NCBI GenBank assembly: GCA_038323375.1
Contig: JBBQGV010000024.1
Coordinates: 1 to 64,000, forward strand
Length of the DNA: 64,000 nt
Direction of reading: 5' to 3'
DNA from: JABWAJ01 sp038323375
GTDB lineage: Bacteria > Bacteroidota > Bacteroidia > Chitinophagales > Saprospiraceae
Part shown: in pieces, positions 17,255 through 24,033 of the stretch
How positions within the stretch are numbered: position 1 is the stretch's first letter
How the letters are laid out: each line of letters opens with the position of its first letter
Notes under the pieces: model-generated
The model's input: the letters and a program-made list of their open reading frames with translations, nothing else
Told to the model about the DNA's origin: nothing
The model's database searches: none
Translations under genes and position numbers: made by a program

Positions 17255-18433
17255 ATGAAAATTTCAACCCTCCTCCTCTGTATGCTGGTGCCCACTGCCC
17301 TCATTTTTGCGCAAAGCAAATCCCAAAAGAACGCCCGCCACGACAAAGGCGTTATGATTCTGACCCTTGGTAAAGACACCACCACCATTCAAAGCTTTGA
17401 AATTCGGGGCGACAGCATTTTTTCCAAAATTCTCTACCTGCCGCAAGGGCTTCAATTGATCGAAGGGAAAGGTACGCTGTATCCTGACGGGAATTTAAAA
17501 GGCATGTATTCCACTGTTTCAGTGCTTTCGCCGGATGGGAAATGGGTGCAAAGCCAGGAAACGACGGTCACAAGCGATGCAGATTCCACCTACATTCGGG
17601 TGAAAAGAGGGGAGACTGTGATCAATCGGAATTTTGCGGGTCGGTGTTATGTGACGAACAATGCAGACATCGCCAGTTTCCACTTGTTTCCGTACCGCGG
17701 ATTCTACGCGCCGGCAAAAGTTGGCGATACGCTGACTTCACAGCACGTGGGCGGGTCTTCTCTGAAAAAATTCACGGTAGCGAAAATTCAGAAAAATCAG
17801 GTGCGGGTGGGTAGCAGCATGATGGGCTACCTGACGCTGGGGTTGGATAAAAAAAATCGCCTCCAGTCTATTGATGGAAGGGGCAGTTCCCTGAATTTCA
17901 CGGCGACGGTACACCGCAAACTCCCTTTTGAAACACTGAAAAATCACTTCATCCAAAAACAAATCAAATCCGGGCCACCACCATCAGTCTCTACCCGCGA
18001 CACCGTTCGCGCTACGATCGGCACGCAGATGGTAACGATCAACTATTGGCGTCCTTCGGCCCGTGGCAGGGTCATTTTTGGAGAAATTGTGCCGATGAAC
18101 CGCTTCTGGCGGGTGGGTGCCAATAACGCGACCGAAATCAGTTTCACCCAACCCGTTTATTTCGGTGATCAGAAATTAGAAGCTGGGAAATACACCCTGT
18201 TTGCCATGCCCTCCGACACGCAATGGCTGTTGATGTTTAATGGTAAAACGGGCATCTGGGGCACAGAATACGACGCTTCGGCGGATGTACTGCGCGTGCC
18301 GATGACCGTGGAAAGCCTGCCAGCGCATGTGGAAAAACTGACGCTTTCCGTGATGCCATCTCCAGGCGGTGGCGGGGTGTTGAACATTGAATGGGAAAAA
18401 ACCAAAACATCGGTGAGGTTCAAAATGGAATAG
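17255..18433 (+). CDS. Exported DUF2911 domain protein
   Basis: 392 residues with a signal peptide (MKISTLLLCMLVPTALIFAQ). Residues about 20-235 resemble no family I can name. Residues about 245-392 are a DUF2911 domain, recognisable by VTINYWRPSARGRVIFGEIVP, FWRVGANNATEI, LEAGKYTLFAMP and a WGTEYDASADVLRVPM segment. DUF2911 proteins are common, secreted or periplasmic, and functionally uncharacterised in Bacteroidota. The gene follows the ankyrin gene closely and is followed by a partial family C repeat. I am confident of the domain, not of a role. Confidence 0.85.
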   Translation: MKISTLLLCMLVPTALIFAQSKSQKNARHDKGVMILTLGKDTTTIQSFEIRGDSIFSKILYLPQGLQLIEGKGTLYPDGNLKGMYSTVSVLSPDGKWVQSQETTVTSDADSTYIRVKRGETVINRNFAGRCYVTNNADIASFHLFPYRGFYAPAKVGDTLTSQHVGGSSLKKFTVAKIQKNQVRVGSSMMGYLTLGLDKKNRLQSIDGRGSSLNFTATVHRKLPFETLKNHFIQKQIKSGPPPSVSTRDTVRATIGTQMVTINYWRPSARGRVIFGEIVPMNRFWRVGANNATEISFTQPVYFGDQKLEAGKYTLFAMPSDTQWLLMFNGKTGIWGTEYDASADVLRVPMTVESLPAHVEKLTLSVMPSPGGGGVLNIEWEKTKTSVRFKME

Positions 18434-18456
18434 TTTCCCGGCTCATCTCTTTGTCC

Positions 18457-18490
18457 ATAGTAGACACGAGGCCAGCGCCTCGCGTCAGCA
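18457..18490. repeat. Family C repeat, partial copy
   Basis: ATAGTAGACACGAGGCCAGC... matches only the third hairpin of the blocks at 13312 and 16804. It lies just downstream of the DUF2911 gene. Confidence 0.55.
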
Positions 18491-18588
18491 ATGCGTAATT
18501 CCGAAAACCATCGAAACAAACCGATTCTCCGTCGAATTCTCCTTCTCTTTTTGAGTTAAAAAACGCTTCTTGAAATAAAAATCACCCG

Positions 18589-19104
18589 ATGAAAAAAATA
18601 GTTTGGATGCTTGCGCTCGCTTGCGCAATGGGCTTGGCGTCAGGGCAATCGGATCAGGGGCTTGTAGGCGAATATTATGACGGCATGTCGTTCAACAACA
18701 AAAAAATGACCCGCACCGATGCCCAGATTAGCTTTTTTTGGAACAATGTGGCACCGGCGAAAGGGATGGATCCGGAGCGCTTCTCCATCCGCTGGAAAGG
18801 CAAAATTAAAGCGCCGGAACGCGGCAGTTATATTTTTCGAGCCTACGTGGACGATGGCATCCGGGTGAAAGTTGACGGCAAGATGGTCATCAATGCCTGG
18901 GGTCTCCATGATTCCGAACGCTTCACTGGCAGTGTCTGGCTCGAAGCCGGACGCTATTACGACCTGCAAGTGGACTATTTCAATGGCATGCTGGAAGGCG
19001 AAATTCAACTATACTGGCAACTGCCCAGCGAAGCAATAAAAACGCCCGATGCTTCCGGGCACCGCGACGAATTGATTGCAAGTAGCTATTTTGGGATACG
19101 CTAA
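18589..19104 (+). CDS. PA14-domain protein, N-terminal part of a frameshifted PA14-OmpA gene
   Basis: 171 residues with a signal peptide (MKKIVWMLALACAMGLASGQ) and a PA14 domain (residues about 22-145) that includes FSIRWKGKIKAPERGSYIFR and a DDGIRVKVDGK motif. PA14 is a beta-barrel carbohydrate- or surface-binding module. The frame ends at YFGIR-stop. One extra base in the GGG run at 19093-19095 would instead read YFGDTLKKYLPKNVLFVQ, straight into the OmpA domain that follows. I therefore read 18589-19427 as one gene broken by a -1 frameshift. It could equally be a homopolymer sequencing error. Confidence 0.8.
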   Translation: MKKIVWMLALACAMGLASGQSDQGLVGEYYDGMSFNNKKMTRTDAQISFFWNNVAPAKGMDPERFSIRWKGKIKAPERGSYIFRAYVDDGIRVKVDGKMVINAWGLHDSERFTGSVWLEAGRYYDLQVDYFNGMLEGEIQLYWQLPSEAIKTPDASGHRDELIASSYFGIR

Positions 19105-19106
19105 AA

Positions 19107-19427
19107 AAGTACCTTCCCAAAAACGTGCTTTTTGTGCAAACCCAACCCACCATCCATGAGCAGTCTTACCCCGATTTGGATAAACTCAGCCGCTTCCTCG
19201 TGCGCCATCCAACACTCCGCCTCAGTATTGTCGGGCATACCGACAAGTTGGGCAACCCGGCCAACAACCTCAAATTATCCGAAGCGCGCGCACAAACCGT
19301 GGCGGATTATTTGGTTGATAAAGGCGTACCAGCCGAGCGCATGACCACGAAGGGATATGGGGATACGAAGCCGCTGATTAAGAAGCCGCATCCGCGCAAT
19401 CGCAGGGTGGAATTTTTGGTGTATTAG
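19107..19427 (+). CDS. OmpA-like peptidoglycan-binding domain, C-terminal part of the frameshifted PA14-OmpA gene
   Basis: The frame carries a complete OmpA C-terminal domain of about 100 residues: VGHTDKLGNPANNLKLSEAR, then ERMTTKGYGDTKPL and the closing NRRVEFLVY. It has no signal peptide or convincing start of its own; a GTG at 19125 is possible but lies inside the conserved lead-in LPKNVLFVQ. It reads as the second half of the upstream gene. In intact form the protein would sit in the periplasm or outer membrane and hold peptidoglycan through the OmpA fold, with the PA14 module binding glycans. It is best treated as part of a disrupted gene. Confidence 0.75.
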   Translation, partial: KYLPKNVLFVQTQPTIHEQSYPDLDKLSRFLVRHPTLRLSIVGHTDKLGNPANNLKLSEARAQTVADYLVDKGVPAERMTTKGYGDTKPLIKKPHPRNRRVEFLVY

Positions 19428-19447
19428 GAGGAATTATTTAAATGCCT

Positions 19448-19543
19448 GGTTAATTTAGGCGGTAACTTCAAGTTACCCCCTAACACAGCCCGTGGTTAAT
19501 TTAGGCGGTAACTACTTGAAGTTACCGCCTAACACAGCCCGTG
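19448..19543. repeat. Two tandem palindromic units between convergent genes
   Basis: Two direct units (about 19448-19493 and 19494-19543) each hold TTAGGCGGTAAC ... GTTACC(G/C)CCTAA followed by CACAGCCCGTGG. Each folds into a hairpin of about 12 bp. They lie between the OmpA-domain gene and the convergent carbonic anhydrase gene and may end transcription from both sides. The remaining 19544-19772 shows no supported gene. Confidence 0.6.
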
Positions 19544-19772
19544 GCATCTTCGTCTCGTTTCACCTGAGTATTAAAATGTCCAGTAGTATGATCCTCGCCC
19601 ACTGTTCGACGCAAGCCGAAAAGCGTTCGGCTGTCCGCCCCGATTTTGTCACGCACTCAAGTTATTCAACTGACCAAGTTAGAAACTTTTTTCCGGTTCG
19701 TATTCCTGTGTGAACGAAAAGACCTTATGGCTCCGGTGAAACAAATAAAAAATGCAGTAGCCAGTCGCCTTT

Positions 19773-20420
19773 TTATGCGTGATTTAAGACAAGCGTATCA
19801 GTGTGAAGCTGCACCTCGCCCGAGGTGATGTCATGTGTGGCGCCAACAAGCCCTATTTCTCCTTTTTCAAGCATTTCCTTCAAAATAGGACTCCGCTCCA
19901 TGATACTTTTAGCGGTTCGCTTTACATTGATGTTTGCCACTTTTTCCACAAATACGCTGTTTCCGGAATTGCGGTTTTCAGTAACGGTCATTTCATCATC
20001 AACGGCGGGTCTTATTTTGGTAAGCAAAGCCGTCAGGTTACCCATTTCCACATGATCGCAAGCTCCTTTTACAGCGCCGCACTTGGTGTGCCCCAGGACG
20101 ACAATCATTTTGGAGCCGGCAACTTTACAGGCAAATTCCATGCTGCCCAAAATATCTTCATTGATGATATTTCCCGCAATACGGATGCTGAAAACATCCC
20201 CTAATCCCTGGTCAAAAATAAGTTCGGCAGAAGTCCTGCTGTCAATACAGCTCAGGATAACTGCAATAGGATATTGCCCGTCCGACGTTTCGTTTGCTTG
20301 TTGCAAAAGATTTCGGTTCACTTTCAGGTTGTTAACAAATCGCTTGTTGCCTTCCTGTAACAATTCCAGCGCCATAGAAGGGGTGATGGCGTCTTGCATT
20401 TCTTTAGTTATGGTTCTCAT
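19773..20420 (-). CDS. Beta-class carbonic anhydrase
   Basis: 215 residues from the ATG at 20420 (MRTITKEMQ); a 20-residue upstream extension is not supported. Zinc ligands and the catalytic dyad are present: Cys58-x-Asp60-x-Arg62 (SCIDSR), His111 and Cys114 (GHTKCGA). It interconverts CO2 and bicarbonate in the cytosol. It lies 77 bp downstream of a SulP transporter gene in the same direction. This matches the known pairing of beta-carbonic anhydrases with SulP bicarbonate transporters, so the pair probably handles inorganic carbon supply. The block is A+T-richer than its surroundings. Confidence 0.93.
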   Translation of the reverse strand: MRTITKEMQDAITPSMALELLQEGNKRFVNNLKVNRNLLQQANETSDGQYPIAVILSCIDSRTSAELIFDQGLGDVFSIRIAGNIINEDILGSMEFACKVAGSKMIVVLGHTKCGAVKGACDHVEMGNLTALLTKIRPAVDDEMTVTENRNSGNSVFVEKVANINVKRTAKSIMERSPILKEMLEKGEIGLVGATHDITSGEVQLHTDTLVLNHA

Positions 20421-20497
20421 GAATTTATTTTTTAATGATGGTGGTGAATGAATATTAAAGGTGCCTGTTTTGCCATTCAAAAACGATGTGCCCGAAT

Positions 20498-22048
20498 TCA
20501 GGCTACGGGTTCAATGAACTTAATTTTCTCCACAGCAATATTTTTGGATTTCGCATTGCTCTCAAAGTTTTTTATCAACTCAACCACATCATAATCAATG
20601 GATTTTGAATTGGTACAGTCAATAACCACTTTTGCATTTTCAGGAATGGCATCTAATTCCCTGATCAGGCTTGCTTTGTTGAAAAACGATACTTCCTCTG
20701 CCAAAACAAGGTGGTAGGTATCAACGCCATTTTCGGTGGTATGCACTTCTTTCATGTAGTGTGAATTGCGGTAACTGTGCCGCAATGAGTAAAAACCGCC
20801 CATTGCCATTCCGGCAATAATTCCGGTCAGAAGGTCGGTTAATAAAATAACAACAACCGTGACGACAAACGGAATAAATTGTTCCCAGCCCAGCTTGTAC
20901 ATTTGTTTGAAAAGGGAAGGTTTTGCCAGTTTGTAACCTACCATGAGCAATAGGGCGGCCAAACTTGACAGTGGAATCATGTTCAAAATGCTTGCAATCG
21001 TCAAAGCACTTATCAGTAAAAACACACCATGGAGAATGGTAGACATTTTGGTTTTTCCTCCAAAAGATATGTTGGCCGAACTGCGAATAATGACCTGCGT
21101 GACGGGAAGGCCGCCAATAAAACCCGAAAGCACATTGCCCAAACCTTGTGCTTTTAACTCCCTGTTTGTTGGTGTGACCCGTTTGTAAGGATCCAGTTTG
21201 TCGGTGGCTTCCACACAAAGCAGGGTTTCCAGACTTGCTACAATGGCCAGGACAAAAGCAACTTTCCAAACCTGCCAATTGGTGATGGCCGAAAAATCGG
21301 GAAAGGTAAATTGCGCAAAAAACGCAGTCAGGTTTTCAGGAACAGGAATGTTCACGACCTGGTCAGCTGCCAAACTATAATTCAAAATGCCGTTTTGGTA
21401 AAGGTAATTCATTAAAATGCCCAACATCACTACTACGAGCGGGCCGTTCAGCATGCCAAAAATTTTGTGTTTTTGGGTCAATACTTTATCCCAAAGTACA
21501 AGAATGGCCAATGAAATGCCTGCAATGAGCAAAGCCCCCGGCGTCATAAACTCTATTGCCTTAAAAATTCCGGAAAAGGTATTTTCACCGTCGGCTTGCC
21601 AAAACGAAAAGTCGCCTTCAGCGTCCTTGTCCCAACCCAGCGCGTGCGGAATCTGTTTGAAAATGATTAAAAGCCCGATACCACTCAGCATGCCTTTGAT
21701 GACGGACGAAGGGAAAAAATAGGCAATGAAGCCCGCCTTGGCATATCCCAAAACGAGTTGGATGATGCCCGCCAAAACGACCGCAAGCAAAAAAGCCTCC
21801 CAAGAGCCTCCGAGTGCAGCAATGGAAGTTAATACGATTACGGCAAGACCTGCTGCCGGGCCACTTACGCCCAGCGGCGAACCGCTGGCAACCCCAACCA
21901 CAATTCCACCTATAATACCTGCAATGATGCCCGCAAACAAAGGTGCGCCGGATGCCAAAGCAATGCCAAGGCATAAGGGAACGGCAACGAAAAATACGAC
22001 GATACTCGCCGGAAGGTCGTGCTTTAACTCGCTAAAGTAACTTTTCAT
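20498..22048 (-). CDS. SulP-family anion transporter with STAS domain (likely bicarbonate)
   Basis: 516 residues. About a dozen membrane segments begin with the SulP signature (LPASIVVFFVAVPLCLGIALASGAP in outline, then SGPAAGLAVIV). It ends with a cytosolic STAS domain (about 435-516, KVVIDCTNSKSIDYDVVELI). SulP proteins carry sulfate, bicarbonate or other anions. Linkage to carbonic anhydrase favours bicarbonate, as with BicA-type carriers, but the substrate is inferred. The start at 22048 is backed by a TATCTTTG box (22080-22073, minus strand) just upstream. It is divergent from a TetR-type regulator. Confidence 0.9.
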   Translation of the reverse strand: MKSYFSELKHDLPASIVVFFVAVPLCLGIALASGAPLFAGIIAGIIGGIVVGVASGSPLGVSGPAAGLAVIVLTSIAALGGSWEAFLLAVVLAGIIQLVLGYAKAGFIAYFFPSSVIKGMLSGIGLLIIFKQIPHALGWDKDAEGDFSFWQADGENTFSGIFKAIEFMTPGALLIAGISLAILVLWDKVLTQKHKIFGMLNGPLVVVMLGILMNYLYQNGILNYSLAADQVVNIPVPENLTAFFAQFTFPDFSAITNWQVWKVAFVLAIVASLETLLCVEATDKLDPYKRVTPTNRELKAQGLGNVLSGFIGGLPVTQVIIRSSANISFGGKTKMSTILHGVFLLISALTIASILNMIPLSSLAALLLMVGYKLAKPSLFKQMYKLGWEQFIPFVVTVVVILLTDLLTGIIAGMAMGGFYSLRHSYRNSHYMKEVHTTENGVDTYHLVLAEEVSFFNKASLIRELDAIPENAKVVIDCTNSKSIDYDVVELIKNFESNAKSKNIAVEKIKFIEPVA

Positions 22049-22072
22049 CTATTTAGATTTTATGTTGTCCGA

Positions 22073-22080
22073 CAAAGATA
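22073..22080 (-). promoter_or_regulatory. Bacteroidota -7 box for the sulP-carbonic anhydrase operon
   Basis: On the minus strand this reads TATCTTTG, an exact match to TAnnTTTG. It lies 25 bp upstream of the transporter ATG. It overlaps one copy of the octamer TCACTATC, whose inverted partner is at 22147-22154, which would allow control by the divergent regulator. Confidence 0.6.
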
Positions 22081-22146
22081 GTGAAATACTTTTGAATGAT
22101 AGCTATACTACTTCGCAAAGATGTAAAAATATTTTAAAAGAGATTA

Positions 22147-22154
22147 TCACTATC
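22147..22154 (+). promoter_or_regulatory. Candidate operator half (TCACTATC), inverted with 22077-22084
   Basis: TCACTATC here and its complement at 22077-22084 are the only matching octamers noticed in the divergent gap. The minus-strand copy overlaps the -7 box of the transporter operon. TetR proteins usually bind contiguous palindromes, so this widely spaced arrangement is only a suggestion. Confidence 0.3.
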
Positions 22155-22171
22155 TAAATCAACAAAACGCT

Positions 22172-22179
22172 TACCTTTG
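22172..22179 (+). promoter_or_regulatory. Bacteroidota -7 box for the TetR-type regulator
   Basis: TACCTTTG matches TAnnTTTG. It lies 17 bp before the ATG at 22197, implying a very short leader. This supports that ATG over the GTG at 22179, which overlaps the promoter. Confidence 0.5.
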
Positions 22180-22196
22180 TGGAAAGGTTTTGTGAT

Positions 22197-22868
22197 ATGG
22201 ATTTTCAAGTTACCTTCAAGATCAATGAGAAGATATTTTTGCGGAACCCGGAAAGCAGCGAGGTTGGAAGGCAAATCGTAAAAAAGGCGATAGACCTGAT
22301 TTTCCATTTAGGTCTCGAACGGTTTACCTTCAAAAAGCTGGCTGTTGAAACCAACTGTACAGAGGCTACCATATATAGGTACTTTGAAAACAAGCACCGT
22401 CTGTTGCTCTATATCCTTAATTGGTATTGGTGCTATATGGAGTTTTTGGTGATGTTCAAATTGCAGAATGTAGCCGATAAGAAAGAAAAATTGAAACTGA
22501 TCGTTGAGCTGCTGACCCATGAATTGCCTGAGAGTTCAGGTGAATTTGACTACAACAAAAAATTTCTGAATCAGATCGTAATCACGGAAGGCAGTAAAGT
22601 GTATTTGGTGAAAGACGTGTCGGAAATAAATAAAGGCGAAGTGTTTAAGCCGTATAAAGATTTGTGCGCAACAATTGCAGTGGTTATTTCTGAATACAAC
22701 CCGGCGTATAAATATCCAAGATCTTTGAGTACGACCTTGATCGAAACATCCCATAGCCAGCAATATTTTAGTGCTTACCTGCCCAAACTTACAGATGCCT
22801 TGCCGGCCAACCTGCTGGAGTTTACAAGCCAGTTTTTACAAGATTTTTTATTTAAGGTTTTGAAGTAG
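22197..22868 (+). CDS. TetR/AcrR-family transcriptional regulator
   Basis: 223 residues from the ATG at 22197. The DNA-binding domain occupies residues about 20-70, with the helix-turn-helix FTFKKLAVETNCTEATIYRYFENKHRLL typical of TetR proteins in outline. The rest is a helical ligand/dimer domain of no recognised subtype. It is transcribed away from the SulP-carbonic anhydrase operon across a 148-bp gap. The gap contains promoters for both sides and an inverted octamer, so autoregulation and control of that operon are likely. The ligand is unknown. Composition is as A+T-rich as the operon, consistent with joint acquisition. Confidence 0.88.
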   Translation: MDFQVTFKINEKIFLRNPESSEVGRQIVKKAIDLIFHLGLERFTFKKLAVETNCTEATIYRYFENKHRLLLYILNWYWCYMEFLVMFKLQNVADKKEKLKLIVELLTHELPESSGEFDYNKKFLNQIVITEGSKVYLVKDVSEINKGEVFKPYKDLCATIAVVISEYNPAYKYPRSLSTTLIETSHSQQYFSAYLPKLTDALPANLLEFTSQFLQDFLFKVLK

Positions 22869-22918
22869 CCGCTGGCACCCATTTGAACATTTTCTGTTCA
22901 CCAGATGGTTGCCAGCGG
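22869..22918. terminator. Bidirectional hairpin between convergent genes
   Basis: CCGCTGGCA (22869-22877) pairs with TGCCAGCGG (22910-22918). A second inner stem TGAACA/TGTTCA surrounds TTTTC. It begins directly at the stop of the regulator gene and precedes the convergent isomerase gene, so it is likely to end transcription in both directions. Confidence 0.65.
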
Positions 22919-22935
22919 GATGGATACAGCGCCTG

Positions 22936-23814
22936 TTACAACCCCAATTCTATATAAAACACGACACCGGCGTTGGGCGGAATGGCATCGCCTGCTCCTT
23001 GTTCGCCATAACCCAGCGCAGGAGGGATAAACAGAATGGCTTTGCCGCCGCGATTGAGCAGTAGCATGCCTTCATTAAAACCGGGGATCAGTTGCCCCAC
23101 CGGGAAGGGAGCTGGTTCGCCGCGATCAAAAGAGTTGTCGAACATCGTACCGTCAGCGGTCAATACACCGTAATAGTGTGTACTGATTTCGTCTCCCATG
23201 CTGATGGAAGCACCTGTGCCTTGTTCTAAAATGAGGTACTCTAAGCCGGAAGCAGTTTTTTGGAGCTTATTGCCCAAGGTACCCGCTTTATAACCGGCTA
23301 TTGCAGTTTGCACTTCCGCAGCAACGACTGCGCCGCGAGCGATGGCGGCTTCCATCATTTTTTCGGCTTCGGCTTCGCGTTTTTGCAGTTCTTCTAAAGA
23401 GACGACGTCTACTAAAACAGCCTCATACCGGATGGCCGGGATGGTTTGGAAGCCTTCAGGCAATTGTTCCCGCTGTTCATCCGGAATGGACTCAAGGACG
23501 GTCACGCTGTCGCCTTTTGCCATGGAAAAAATGGCTTTTAAGAAAGCAGGGGCTTGTGGTTCTGCCTCAAACTCCTCTTTCGTAGGCAGTGCGATCTCGC
23601 GGGCACCACCGTAATCGCGGCGGGTGCTCATAAATAGCGAGTCGCCGAGATAGGTGTAAACCTGCATGGAAACCGTTTCGCCAAATGTCGCTTTGGGGCC
23701 GGTTTTATTGGTGTGGTTGGTGATTTTAACCTGTGGGGGCACCGCATCCGTAACTGGGTTTTGGGCCGCTATTGCGCCTGACCACAGAAGCAACGAAAAT
23801 AAGTATAGACGCAT
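22936..23814 (-). CDS. Exported FKBP-type peptidyl-prolyl cis-trans isomerase
   Basis: 292 residues with a signal peptide (MRLYLFSLLLWSGAIAAQ). The C-terminal 100 or so residues are a full FKBP domain: GDEISTHYYGVLTADGTMFDNSFDRG in outline, FPVGQLIPGFNEG, IPPALGYGEQGAGDAIPPNA, ending VVFYIELGL. The N-terminal half (about 30-150) looks like a second, degenerate FKBP-like domain without the active-site aromatic residues. A helical linker joins them. It should act on proline bonds of periplasmic or secreted proteins. It is a single gene, convergent with the TetR gene. The C-terminal assignment is firm; the degenerate domain is inferred. Confidence 0.9.
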   Translation of the reverse strand: MRLYLFSLLLWSGAIAAQNPVTDAVPPQVKITNHTNKTGPKATFGETVSMQVYTYLGDSLFMSTRRDYGGAREIALPTKEEFEAEPQAPAFLKAIFSMAKGDSVTVLESIPDEQREQLPEGFQTIPAIRYEAVLVDVVSLEELQKREAEAEKMMEAAIARGAVVAAEVQTAIAGYKAGTLGNKLQKTASGLEYLILEQGTGASISMGDEISTHYYGVLTADGTMFDNSFDRGEPAPFPVGQLIPGFNEGMLLLNRGGKAILFIPPALGYGEQGAGDAIPPNAGVVFYIELGL

Positions 23815-23847
23815 GATGTTTGATTTTGAATTTAAAAGTATTCATTT

Positions 23848-24008
23848 GTGGTTATCTCACCAAATAACTTCCCCGTTTGTGCGGTGGCTTTTTCCATCAG
23901 GCTGCGTTGATCGTCGGTCGCGTAGCTTAGGCTATGCTCCCTTCTCTCGCCTTGCCTGATGAAAAAATCCCCTCGCCCAATTCACGTAACTTATTTACGA
24001 CACATTCC
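23848..24008. repeat. Family B repeat (161 bp), copy 1
   Basis: This aligns over its whole 161 bp with 27699-27859, sharing AACTTCCC, GCGGTGGC-like, CGTAGCTT(A/T)GGCTA and GAAAAAATCCCC-type blocks. The interior contains the inverted pair GCGTAGC/GCTATGC. It lies between the isomerase gene and the bacteriophytochrome gene. Confidence 0.65.
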
Positions 24009-24033
24009 TAAACCAATACCTGTTCCTGAAAAT

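Noticed and set aside
19646..19828. 60-residue ORF between OmpA and carbonic anhydrase genes
   Set aside because: It overlaps the carbonic anhydrase 3' end and has no family resemblance beyond a vague helical stretch.
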